Of a stretch of DNA of 64,000 bases, positions 12,730-24,700 are shown one piece after another. Position 1 is the stretch's first letter. Each line of letters starts with the position of its first letter. The stretch lies in contig NC_133398.1 in assembly GCF_047511655.1 (NCBI RefSeq), forward strand, positions 50,597,638-50,661,637, written 5' to 3'. A program made the translations under genes and the position numbers. The notes below the pieces were generated by a model. The model was not told the origin of the DNA. It did no database searches and saw nothing but the letters and a program-made list of their open reading frames with translations. The stretch is from Castor canadensis. Taxonomy: Eukaryota > Chordata > Mammalia > Rodentia > Castoridae.

Positions 12730-13085
12730 CATATGACAACCTGAAGGTGGAAAGGTTTTGGAGGTTTCAGTCCATTATTGGCTGGATTCATTATTTTGGG
12801 TCTGGGAGAAACAGAACATCATGGCAGTAGAAGCATTTATTAGAGGAGGCTGCAAATTCCTCATGACCAAGATACAAGGAAAGAGTGAGAACATGGTACC
12901 AGGGATAACACCATGGGTATGGCATCAGGGACATTCCTCATCCAACTAGGCCTTACCTCCTGTTAGTCCATTCAGCTATGAATTCATCAGTAATTCACTG
13001 ATGAAGTTAGAGCCCTCCTGTTCCAATCATCTTTCAAGAGCCAACCTAGGAAAACTGTTTCATTGAGAACCAAGCATTTTACACA
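12730..13085. repeat. Unclassified ancient interspersed repeat
   Basis: The phrase 'cagaacatcatggcagtaga' and the flanking 'ggtttcagtccatta' are familiar from an old mammalian dispersed repeat, but I cannot name the family. The 63-residue open frame at 12758-12949 is part of it and has no known product. Confidence 0.35.
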
Positions 13086-14286
13086 TGAAATTTCAAAGGA
13101 TAGTTAATGTATAAACTACACCATATAATTAATTAGCACTACTGAACTGTGTATCTCAAATGTTTAAGTCAATAAATTTTTATGTAAGGCATATCTTATA
13201 TTTATTAGTTTTTTTTTCAACAGACATATGATGTTTATACTTCTTTATGGGATATAGTATTATAATTTGGCTTGTGTAAACAACTTTTAGTTATCAAATC
13301 AGAGTAACTGGCATTTCTGTCTCCTCAAATGTGTTCGTTTCTATGTGTTCAGAGACTTTGAAGCTCTTCTGTAATTATTTTATGAAAGAAAATAAAATTA
13401 ATTTTGTGTATTCTACAGAAGTTTTGTAAATTAATTACTATAGATTGTATGTATTCTAATGTGCTATGGAATATTAGAGCTACTTCCCTCCCTCTAACTG
13501 TCTTCAGGTACCTTTTACCCATTCTGTCTTTGTCCTTATCTTCTAGTGATCTCTAGTGATCTCTAGGGATTCTACTCTTCACTTATATGTGACTGACATT
13601 TTTAGCCTCACTATTAAGGAAATAATATGGGTATTTTTCTTTCTCTGCCCATTCCATCCACATTGTTCTAAATGACAACATTTCATCTTATTTATGACTA
13701 GGTAATATTGCATTGTGTGTGTATACTACATTTCCCAAATCTTTTTTTCCACTGATAGTCATCACAATTGATTCTATATCTTTGCTATTGTGAATAGTTC
13801 AGCAATAAACATGGGCTTGCAACTATTTCATTGAAAAGATTTTTTAGTTTTTGTTTATTTATCCTACAGTGGGATAGTAAACTTATATAGTAGTTCTATT
13901 CTCAGGTTTTTTTTTTGAGGAAGCTTCATAGTGTTTTCTAGAGTAGGTCTTCTAATTTAGATCCCCACTAAGAGTATGTAAGATTCTGCATTTATATGAG
14001 TTCTTGTCAGGATTTGTAGTTTTTGTCTTTTTCATAATACCCACTGTAACTGGGTGAGATGATTTTTTTTAGTTGAATTTCCCTAATTATTAGTGGTGTG
14101 GAACACTTGATATATGTAGTAAGCATTTTTATATCTTTGTTTGGGAAATGTAAATTCATATAATTTAACTATTATTTAATTAAACTACTTTTTCATTGCA
14201 GAGTTTTCATTGTTTCTTATACATTTTGAATATTAACTAAACTTTTAGATGAAAAGTTTTAAAATATTTCCCCCCATTTTACACAT

Positions 14287-14480
14287 TGATATCTATTGGT
14301 TATTTCCTTTTCTATGTAGAATCTTAAATTTCACACAAAATCCCACCTATTTAAATTGGCTTTTGTTATTGATTATTTATATCTTATATATATCTTATAT
14401 CTATTGATTATTTCCTTTTCTATGTAGAATCTTCTAAATTTCACACAAAATCACACCTATTTAAATTGGTTTTTGTTACC
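14287..14480. repeat. About 107-bp tandem duplication inside L1
   Basis: Two near-identical passages, each beginning 'atctattg(g/a)ttatttcctt' and ending 'cacctatttaaattgg', start near 14290 and 14397. They differ at a few positions and by a 3-base indel. Confidence 0.85.
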
Positions 14481-16109
14481 TGTGTGTTACTATCCTTATC
14501 CAAAAAACTTTGCATGCACCAACATTTTAAAGTATTTCGTTCATGATTTCCTCCAGCAGTTTGATAATTGTGAGTTGTTCATTTACACGTTTTTCTATTA
14601 TATTCAGTAGGTTCATTTGTCAATTTTCTTAACAGTACCATGCACTTTGAGTGGTATTGCTTTGTATTATCTTTTGAAATCTGACATTGTAACACCTCCA
14701 ACTTTGTTTTTTGTTCAGGATTGTTTTGGCTTTTCTGGGTCTTTTTGGTTTAATGAATGTCCCAATGAGATAGGATGTGGATTATGTAGGTATTGCCATA
14801 AATTTTCTGTAAATGTGTGTTATGTCCAATGATCTATTGTATAGTTAAACGCAATGATTTTGGTTAGTTTTTGATCTGTGTGATCTGTCTATTAAAGAAA
14901 GTGGGATATTAGAGTCCCCAGCTATTATTTTGTTGAAATATTTTCTACTAATGTTTGCTTTTGCTTATGTGTTTATAATTGTTATTTCTTCTCATTGAAT
15001 TAATCCCCTTTTCATTATATACCAGCCTTCTTTATCTTTTTTCTATTGCTTTTATTTTGAAGTCTATTTGATCTAAGTAGAGTTACTACTATTCACTTTT
15101 GCTTTTCATTCATGTGGAGCATCTTTTTCCAGCTCTCACTTTAGGCTATGTGTTTCTTTACACATGAAGTAAGTTTCTGTAGGCCACATACAGTTTATTT
15201 TGGTTTTTGTCTATTCAAAATTCTATATCTTTAATTGAGGAATTTGAGGCACTTTTATTAAAGGTTATTATGATAAGTAAGAATTTATTCCTAATGTTTT
15301 GTTGTTTCTGTTGTTTTATAGATACTGTGTCCCTTTTTATCTCTTATTGTGTATATTTGTGGGCTGTTGTTTTACTTAAGAAGTAAGAGTTGGTTATTTT
15401 CTCATTTTTTCATTTGTGTATCTTCACCAGTGACTTTTATTCTTTTACATGCTTTTATGATGGTACTTATCATCTTTTTATTTCCCAGTACAGGATTCCT
15501 TTAAGCATTTATTGTAGCTCAGGTTAATATGAATTCCCTCCATTTGTATTTGTCTTGGAAAGTATTTCTCCTTCATTTCTGAATGATAGCTTAGCTGGGT
15601 ATAATGCTGTTGGCTGGCAGGGATTTTTTTTTTTTTTCTGTCAGAATTTTTTGTATGTCATCCTCTTCCCTCATGGCACATACAATTTCCTTTGGGAAAT
15701 CTGCTGTCAGTCAAATGGGATCCCTTTAAATGTGCCTTGGTCCTGTTTGCTTTATTTCTATTTTCCAACACCTATCTTCATGTAGAAGCTTTGACAGTTC
15801 AATATAATATTCTTTGAAACTATCTGTTTGGTGTCCTTTTTCTCTCCTGAACCCACTGGGATATTTCAAATGACTTGTCTTCAAGTTCAGAAATTCTTTT
15901 TTTTAGCTTTAACTAGTCCATTTGTGAGGGTTTCAAGTATATATTTATTTGATTTATTGAGCTCTTCAGCCCCAAGATTTCTGTTTCACTGTTTTTGATA
16001 CTCTCTTTGCTGAATTTCCCATTTAATTTTCAATTCTAAGATTTCTGCTATACTCTTTTTCAAAAATCTCTTAATTGATGAATTTCTCACTCACATCATG
16101 AATTGTCTT

Positions 16110-16304
16110 CTTTTTTTTTTTTTTTGGCACTGCGGCTTGAACTCAGGGCCTTCATCTTGAGTCACTCCACCAGCCCTATTTTTGTGAAGGGTTTTTCGAG
16201 ATCAGGTCTTGCAGCACTATTTAGCCAGACTGGCTTTGAAGCATGATCCTCATCTCTGCCTCCTGAGTAGCTAGGATTACAGGTGTGAGCCACCTGCACC
16301 CAGC
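16110..16304 (-). mobile_element. Composite SINE (ID-like + B1-like), reverse
   Basis: T run at 16110-16125, ID-like 'ggcttgaactcagggcc...gagtcactccaccagcc', then reversed B1-like 'ctgcctcctgagtagctaggattacaggtgtgagcc' sequence. It is flanked by an imperfect target-site duplication, 'atgaattg(t/c)ct', at about 16098-16109 and 16305-16316. It lies inside the older L1. Confidence 0.88.
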
Positions 16305-16440
16305 ATGAATTGCCTCTTTATTTTATTTATAATCTCATTGTATTCTCTGATACTTCATTGTGTTTCCTTTGAACACTGCTTTTAAATTGTTTTTCAGAAA
16401 TTTCATTAATTTCCTTTTCTTCTGCAGAAGTCCATCAGAA

Positions 16441-17165
16441 TTTTCACTTTCATGCCTCCAAATCACACTGAAAAAAAAATCTATTTTTCAAAAAAAATAC
16501 CTCCAGGCATTATTCATTCAAAAACTGCTGGTAAGAGAGAATTTTTCTTTATTTCTCTGTACCATTTAAGTAAAATAAAATAAGCATTAGTATTTACAGT
16601 TTATCTCCTTCCCACTAACACTGAGAACTCCAAACATCAGGAACTGTTTTCCTTATTCATCTCTATTTCTTTAAATAATTGTCATAATCTGACACTTACT
16701 CAATTTACATATCCATAATAATATCAACAAATATTACTATTTTTTCTTTACTTTGTTCTCCAAATATTTGATTAATTTGTTTTATAATTAACAAATATAA
16801 GAAGTTTTGATTTATAAATCACATTAATAATACAAAATACACAGTGAATAACATGAAAGAGTAAATATATTATTAATTCTAATGGAATATAAAGATAAAT
16901 GCATTATTACATGCATAACATAGAAATATTAAAAATATAATACATTAAAAAGAGTGGAAATAAATAATTAAATAAATAAAATAGTCACATTATCTCTCAG
17001 GTACTGAAAACCCTTGAAATGAGTATTTTTAACATATAGTACCATAATATTATTAAAGTACTTAATAATAGCATGAAATGTGACTAAAGCAGAAATTAGA
17101 GTCTATAAAATGACTAAAAGTACATGTGCAAGACTGAGCTGTCAGAATTGTGAAGGAGAATCTTT
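16441..17165. other. 3' flank of the omega gene
   Basis: AT-rich sequence downstream (minus sense) of the IFN-omega stop. It probably includes its 3' UTR, but no single polyadenylation signal can be chosen with confidence. No other gene seen. Confidence 0.45.
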
Positions 17166-17753
17166 TCAAGATGATACCAGGTCTCCATCCTTGCTTGTTA
17201 TCTTTTCATGCAACTTTGCTATTGAGGACCAGGCTCTCATGATTTCCACCCGGACGATTTCCCAGGCACAGTCACTGTATTTCTTCTCTTCCAGGTAGAG
17301 ATGAATTCCCTGGAAGTATTTCTTTAAGTTCAGTGTGGGATCCTCAGTTGCCAAGACAGATTCTTCCTCTCCCATCACTGGCACCAAGCAGGTCCTTACA
17401 TCCTTTAGCTGCTGATGGAGTCCAGTATGGAGTTCATTCAGGAGGGTCATGTTCCAGGCAGCAGAGGAGTGCATTGTGTGAAAGAGGTTGGAGATCTGCT
17501 GGAGTATCAGGTGGAGGACAGACATAGCCTGGGCCTTCTGGTCCTGGCTGCTATTCACTATCTCCCAGGGGAACTGGAAGTCCCTTCTGTCCTTCAGACA
17601 CAAGAGAGGGGAGATCCTCTTCATTTGATCCAGTAGTTCCAAGGTCTTCCTGATAAGCAACACAGAGTTCTGAGGCAGGTCACAGCCCAGAGATCCAACA
17701 GGTCCATAGCTGCACAGCACCAGGAGAGTCAGTAGGGGGAACGGGAGGGCCAT
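17166..17753 (-). CDS. IFNW1: Interferon omega, intact single-exon gene
   Basis: Secreted antiviral cytokine that binds IFNAR1/IFNAR2 and triggers JAK-STAT signalling. The 195-codon frame has exactly the length usual for IFN-omega. Residues 1-23 form the signal peptide (MALPFPLLTLLVL...SLG), and the mature protein starts at Cys24-DLPQ. The four conserved cysteines are C24, C52 (LCLKD), C122 and C162 (YSDCAWEIV), giving the two type I IFN disulfides (C24-C122, C52-C162). SSAAWNMTLL carries the omega-type N-glycosylation site at N101, and a further NSS sequon sits at N67. The tail ends SKDGDLVSS, matching the omega-specific C-terminal extension (human ...SKDRDLGSS) and separating it from IFN-alpha. 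The start is fixed by the signal peptide, the preceding 'ccatggggag' context and the promoter. The symbol is by family similarity; other omega paralogues may exist outside the window. Confidence 0.95.
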   Translation of the reverse strand: MALPFPLLTLLVLCSYGPVGSLGCDLPQNSVLLIRKTLELLDQMKRISPLLCLKDRRDFQFPWEIVNSSQDQKAQAMSVLHLILQQISNLFHTMHSSAAWNMTLLNELHTGLHQQLKDVRTCLVPVMGEEESVLATEDPTLNLKKYFQGIHLYLEEKKYSDCAWEIVRVEIMRAWSSIAKLHEKITSKDGDLVSS

Positions 17754-17844
17754 GGGGAGTTGAAGATGCTGCTGGCCTGCCTGAGTTGAGAGCTCAGTGA
17801 ACCTTGCCTCCTAGGTTCTGTGAAGACTTTCTGTCTATGCATTG

Positions 17845-17921
17845 CTTTTAAGAAATACCCAACATAATTTTCATTTTCTGAACCTATCTCTACACTTTTA
17901 CTTCCTTTCTTGTTTTCATTT
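17845..17921 (-). promoter_or_regulatory. Virus-inducible promoter of the omega gene
   Basis: On the minus strand a TATA-like 'tatttcttaaaag' (plus 17845-17857) lies about 100 bases before the ATG. Upstream are GAAAATGAAAATT (17866-17878) and a further run containing GAAAACAAGAAAGGAAGTAAAAG in pieces (about 17889-17918). Repeated GAAANN units are binding sites for IRF3/IRF7 in type I IFN promoters. 'ggaagtaaaag' also occurs upstream of the IFN-alpha copies at 43 and 57.6 kb. Confidence 0.75.
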
Positions 17922-20900
17922 ATGTGTTCTCTGTATGGCCTAAGACATAAATCTAATATACTAATTTTTCATAGAAAGTGAATTTTCCCCATAAACTTCA
18001 GATAGGTCAATCCAAATGAACTTCTCAATGCAAAGAGAAGCATCTATGGCATAAACTGAAATGTATACACATATGTAAACACTCATCCACACATGCATAT
18101 ATATGTAAGTATATATTTGATATATAAATAATATTTTTTGTTCTAGAAACAATTTTTTATTCCTGATCTTCACCTTCAATTTTATCTTCCTTCATTTATA
18201 AGGAAAGTCAGGGTCCCTTGGCCTTATAGGTTTCTGCAATTGGGAGGGGATTTGTCAGACTTTTCAGAGAAAATAAACTGTTTAGAAGAATGGTATTGGT
18301 TCCTATTTTATTCCCTTTGGAGGCTGATGATTACTGGGAAAAGATCTTCTTTTGTGTTTCTCTCCTTCTAGAACACATTAATGTAGGTTCATGTGGTTGG
18401 TCTTGGCTGGGGTCCCATGGTCAGGATTTATGCAGATATTGCCCTTTGTGTCCACCATCTTCTTACCAAGTTCAACCATGCTGTTCAAGCTATAACAATT
18501 ACTCGTAGCCTGAATCCTGGTTGTTTTCACATGTGTGTAGGTGTTGACTCCAAAGCATTGTCATTTCCTCAGATCCAACTCACCCACAAATTACATCTAG
18601 ACCCTGTGCTGTAGAATGACAATTGTCCTTAGCCCACACTCTTCTATTCCCGATGACTTCAGATCTCATTCACTAAAGTTGATGTTTTCTTGGTTCCCCC
18701 AAAGTCCTTGAAGATCATTGCTCTTGTCCCTGGAGTGTTTGTGTGAAGAGTCCCTGTTTCCAATACTGACACATGTTCCCAGGTGTCAAAATGTTGAGAT
18801 TTCTTAGATGCTAGTAGCAACAGTTTGTCTGTGTAGATGGGAAAATTTTTCTGATTTGTCATTTTATTTTTAGTAGACTATTACTCTTTTATGTTAAATA
18901 CAATTTTTATAATCAGTACTTAAATGATGAATACTTGGTTAGCTTGTAGTTTCTGAGGTGGACAGACAGGATTCATTGATGACGGTGACCTTCACTGGTA
19001 GCTAATTACACAGGAAGTAGAACCTCCAGATGTTTTCCAGTCATGCTGATTCTAATAGTGTTTTTACCCCTGTCTCTGTTTAATACTATCAAGGCACTGC
19101 AGAGAGCTCCTGGCTATTCTGTTAGGGAAACATAGCATTTAACACTTCACTTATTTATAAATTTTCATTTTAATTTTTGTACTTTTTTAAGTCTAAGTTT
19201 CTTCATATCTTCTTTCACTACATTCTAATTCATGACAGAAGTTTTTTTCATAGAGGAAAGCAAAAGAAAGACAGTGGGATAACATCATTTTTCTCCATAA
19301 TTTTCATTACATCTATCGTTTTATTTCTCTTTTCCACTTTCATAGAAAGCAAAATTCCATAGTGGATTGTGGAGTAAAACTCAAATTATAAAATCAATTG
19401 TCTTGAATCGAAAGAAAGGAAGTGACCTTCGTTGTCAAAATTGCAAATATAAATTAGCAAAATCAATGCATCAGTCTGTGAACTGTGGGCTATGGCAGGA
19501 ACGAGACTGATGGCCAATGCTGAAGTACGCAAAAGCAGGAAAATGGCTGCTTCTGACTGAGGCTCAAAGAAGAGCTACTCCTGTGTCTGAGTTCTCCCTT
19601 AGCTTTCTTTGTGTGACTTTATTCTCTTTTAATGGAGATGTGATCACCTTTGAGGAGAGAAGGGAGGATCAAACCAAACAACAAACAGGGGACCAGTTAC
19701 CTAACTCCAGTTAATAGAACACTAGCCCTGCCTGGCAAGGTATGGGATACAGCCTTTCCTGAACACTTCACCTCATTATTAATCCACTCAGGCAATGAGA
19801 ACACTGGTTTCAGAATCCTAGAAATGAAAAAGAAGAGAATTATATTATCTCAAAACTTTGCCGTTAATCTGGATAACACATGATATTATAATGATATCAA
19901 CAAAAATTACTGCATACTAACTATAGAACAACCACTGTTCTAAGATCTTTGAAAGCATTTACTCTGCCCTATAAATAGCTCTATTCTTGTTCTGTTCATT
20001 TATACAACTTTGGAGAGAAACATAACTCTGGAAAGATGAATTATTCCAAACACACTGATGATCCAGGGTCAATACCTTAGGAAGAGTTATGATAATGGCT
20101 TGTCTGGAAGGGTCAATTAAAGGAATTGAAGATTAGAAATTAGCATGGTTTTTATGATCCAAGAAGAGGCCACATTGTGAAATCAATAGAACAGAGATGT
20201 TGTCATGCAAAAGAAAAACCTCAAATTCAAAGTGTGGTTCATTTTTTATAGAGCCAGGGAAGGTTTTCTATGAGATAATGTTACTATCTCTACATTCTAA
20301 AGAGAAGTAAATAGCCCATTTTTAACTCTAGAGAAAAATATTTTGCCAGGAGACATAATTCAACCAGAATTCTGGTTGCTAGACTTGAACCCTGTCTTTG
20401 ACTGCCTTGGCCAGTAGGTGGCTTCTTTTCTTGGTAAATATTTCAATAGCTCCTAGGGTAAAAGGGATCCAGCTAGCTTTCTGTTTTCTTTTAGCTACAG
20501 ATGCTATTACATCATTGTAATGGGGACATACCCTCACTTCCAAATATATCTACCAGGAGAGGGGCAAAAAGCCTTTCATATGGGAGATCCTAACAAACCT
20601 AAAACTTTCAATTTCTGCTTTCATTTGGTGATTGTGTATACTTTAAAGAAAACTGAGGGTGAGAAACCAAGTTCAAAGAGAAAGCAGTTGTATGAATGAG
20701 CAAGGCAGGTTAGTGAGGAGTAAATAGAGCACCTGGGGATTTTTGTACTGGGGAGGGAGGATATGAGCATAGAAGAATGGGGTCCAGGAAAGCATTCAGA
20801 AAAGGGGAATATGGCACACATAGGAATCTTCAAATTAGGTATGTGTATATTCACACATATATGTATATTTTATGTATACTATATTAATCACCATGGATAT

Positions 20901-21750
20901 ACTATATTCATTCATATAGTATTATATATATACACTTTCAATTTCACCAAAGAATTAATCCATGTTCAAGATATTTACAACCCTCAATTTCTAACTGAGT
21001 ATTAATCAGAGTTATCATCAGTGTCAAATGTATTAATGTTGAGTCTTCTCTAGGAAGGTTATCCTTTTTCTCTTATACTTTTCACATTTTGCCATCAGTT
21101 AGAGAGGAATAGGATGAGTTTGCTATTCTCATATAGATTGATATGAAATACAGATGTATGAAAAAACATGAAAGTAGTCACCACCACTTATGCCCTCAGT
21201 AGGCTAAGCACTGCTAAATGCGCATAAATGACTTAGTTGGTTTCATACTGACAACTACAGAATATTTACATTTGTGAAAACTATGGCTCAGATAGGATAA
21301 CTGAATTACCAAGGTATTAATTTATGTCCTGGCAGAATCGAGTCAGTGCCAAGCATACATTGTTCACTATAAGTAAATACTTGTTTCATATTTTGAAATT
21401 ACAACAATCTTAATCATCAAATTACACATTATCCTCTTCTCTGATTTTAATTGATGAATGCTCTGGTGTTAGCTTTTAAAAAAATACTGATTTTTCACCC
21501 AACTTTGCTTTTCCATTAGATATCCGTGATGAGAAAATTATTGATTCAGTTTCCATTTTCCACTTTGTGCAGTTAGTATCCCAGACTATTAAAGCCATTT
21601 CAAATTAATAATTTATCATTCTTTAATAATTAATTTAATAATATGATTTAATAATTTCTAATTATTGCCCAGTGCATAGATCAAATCATAATCTAATTAA
21701 AAAATGGAGTCATAGAGAAGAATTCTTGGCCAATGTTAAGCATTTCAAAT
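17922..21750. other. Gene-free intergenic stretch
   Basis: No recognisable coding region, RNA gene or clear repeat. Short open frames of up to about 80 codons are scattered and show no domain, so they are treated as chance. Confidence 0.5.
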
Positions 21751-24700
21751 GAGAAAAATCCTTTATTGATTTATTATTTATTTATTTATTTTTATTGTTT
21801 ATTCATTTATTCATATGTGCATACATTGTTTGGGCCATCTCTCCCCCCTGACTCACATCCCTTCTCTCTCCCCCCTCGACCCCTCGCTTCCAGACAGAAT
21901 CTGTTCTGCCCTCTTCTCCAATTTTTGTTGAAGAGAAAACAAGAGATAATAAGAAAGACAGCATTTTGCTAGCATGAGGTAAAGATAGCTATACAGAAAG
22001 ATTTCTAGCATTGCTTCCATGCAAATGTATGTTACAATCCAAATTGGTTCATCTCTACTAGACCTCTTCACTACTTTCCAGTCACCTTCCCATAGTGGCC
22101 TCTGTTAGTTTAAGATTACTTTATTCACTCCTCTACATTGAAAACATTAAACACTTTCAAGTTTTGGGTTTTCTATGTTTCCTTCTTACTCCTGTATGTA
22201 TTCTCCCCTTAGCATGTGACCCATGCCCAATAATATTGCTATATTTGTTTTAGGTCAAAAGTCTACATATGAGGGAGAACATGTGTTAGCCTTCTGAGCC
22301 TGGCTGACTTTGCTTAAGATGATGTTTTCCAGTTCCATCCATTTACTTGCAAATGACAAAATTTCATTCTTCTTTGTGATTGAGTAAAATTCCATTGCAT
22401 ATAAATACCACATTTCTTAATCCATTCATCTACAGTGGGGCATCTTGGCTGTTTCCATAACTTGACTAATGAATAGTGCTGCAATAAACATGGGTACGCA
22501 GGTGCCTTTGGAGTAACCTGAGTCGCATTCCTTTGGGGATATCCCCAGAAGTAGTATTGCTGGATCATATGGCAGATCTATGTTTAGTTTTTTAAGACGC
22601 CTCCATATTGTTTTCTAAAGTGGTGTACTAGCTTGCATTCCCACCAGTAGTGTACGAGGGTTCCTTTCCTCCCCACCCCCGCATCCTCCACAACATTTGT
22701 TGTTGGTGGTGTTTTTGATGATAGCTATTCTAACAGGAGTGAGGTAGAATCTTAGTGTGGTTTTGAATTGCATTTCCTTTATGGCCAAGGATGGTGAGCA
22801 TTTTTTCATGTGTATTTTGGCCATTTGAATTTCTTCTTTTGAAAAAGTTCTGTTTAGTTCCATTGCCCACTTTTTTATTGGTTCATTGATTTTTGTGGAG
22901 TTTGGTGTTTTGAGCTCCCTGTATATTCTGGATATCAGTCCTTAGATGTATAGCCAGCAAATATTTTCTCCCACTCTGTAGGTGGCCTCTTTTATTGTGC
23001 AGAAGCTTTTTAATTTCATGTAGTCCCATTTGTCCATCCTTTCCCTTAGTTGCTAGGCTGCTAGAGTTCTACTGAGGAAGTTCTTGCCTATACCTATTGC
23101 TTCCAGAGTATTCCCTGCTCTTTCCTGTACTAAATTTAGAGTTTCAGGTCTGATATTAAGGTCCTTAATACACTTTGAGTTCATACTAGTACGGGGTGTT
23201 AGACATGGATCCAGTTTCAGTTTTCTGCAGGCAGATAACCACTTTTCCCAGCAACATTTGTTGAAGAGGCTATCTAGTCTCCATCATATATTTTTGGCAA
23301 CTTTGTCAAAAAATAAGGTGGGCATAGCCATGTGGACTCATATCTGGGTCCTCTATTCAGTTCCGCTGGTCTTCATATCTGTGCTTGTGCCAATGCCATG
23401 CTGTTTTTATTGCTACTGCTCTGTAGTATGGTTTGAAGTTGGGTATAGCCTTGCTCTTTTTTCTGAGTATTGTCTTGGCTATCTGCGGTCTCTTGCATTT
23501 CCAAATGAACTTTAGGGTAGATTTTTCAATCTCTCTGATGAATGTCACTGGGATTTTGATGGGAATTGCACTGAACATGTAAATTGCTATTGGTAGTATA
23601 GCCATTTTTACTATGTTGATTCTACCAATCCATGAGCATGGGAGATCTCTCCACCTTCTGTAGTCTTCCTCCATCTCTTTCTTCAGAGGTTTGTAGTTCT
23701 CCTTGTAGAGGTCATTCACATCTTTTGTTAAGTTTATGCCTAAGTATTTGATTTTTTTGAGGCTATTGCAAATGGAGTTGTTTTCATATATTCTTTCTCA
23801 ATTTGTTCATTATTGGTGAATAGAAAAGCTAATGATTTTTATAAGTTGATTTTTTTATCCTGCCACACTACTAAAGCTGTTTATGGTGTCTAGGAGTTTT
23901 TAGGTAGAGTTTTTGGGTCTTTGAGGTATAGGATTATGTTGTCTGCAAACAGGGATACTTTGACAGTTTCTTTACCTATTTCTATTCCTTTTATTTCTTT
24001 TTCTTGCCTTGTTGCTCTGGCTATGAATTCCAGGACTATATTGAATAGGAGTGGGGAGAGTGGGCATCCTTGTCTCATTCATGTTTTTAGGGGAAATGAT
24101 TTCAGGTTTTCTCTATTAAGTATGATGTTAGCAATTGGTTTTTCATATATGGCCTTTATAATGTTGAGGTACTTTCCTTCTATTGTTAGTTTTCTTAGAG
24201 CTTTTATCATGAAGTGGTGTTAAATCTTATCAAAGGCTTCTGCATCTATTGAAATGATCAAGTGGTTTTTGTCTTTGCTTCTATTAATGTACTGCATTAC
24301 ATTTATTGATTTGCATATGTTGAACCACCCTTGCATCCCTGGGTTGAAGCCAACTTGGTCATGGTGAATGATCTTTCTGATATGTTGTTGAATTCAGTTT
24401 GCCATTATTTTATTGAGGATTTTTGCATTGATGTTCATGAAGGAGATTGGCCTATAGTTCTCCTTTTTGGATGTGTCTTTGTCCTGTTTTTGGAGGGTAA
24501 TACTGGCTTCATAGAATGAGTTAGGCAGTATTCCTTCTCTTTCTATTTCATGGATAAATTTAAGGAGAGTTATTATTAGTTCTTATTTAAAGGTCTGATA
24601 GAATTCAGCAGAACATCTGTCAGGTCCCGGACTTTTCTTTTTGGGGGAGACTATTGATGCTTCAATTTCATTTCATGTTATAAATGTGTTTAGGTCGTTA

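Larger units (their letters stand above)
13220..16440 (-). mobile_element. Old L1 fragment, reverse orientation
   Basis: Reverse L1 running from the 3' part ('gctattgtgaatagttcagcaataaacatggg' region near 13780) through reverse ORF2 to about the ORF1/ORF2 boundary near 15550-15900. It contains an internal duplication (14287-14480) and a later SINE (16110-16304). No open frame survives. Confidence 0.8.
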
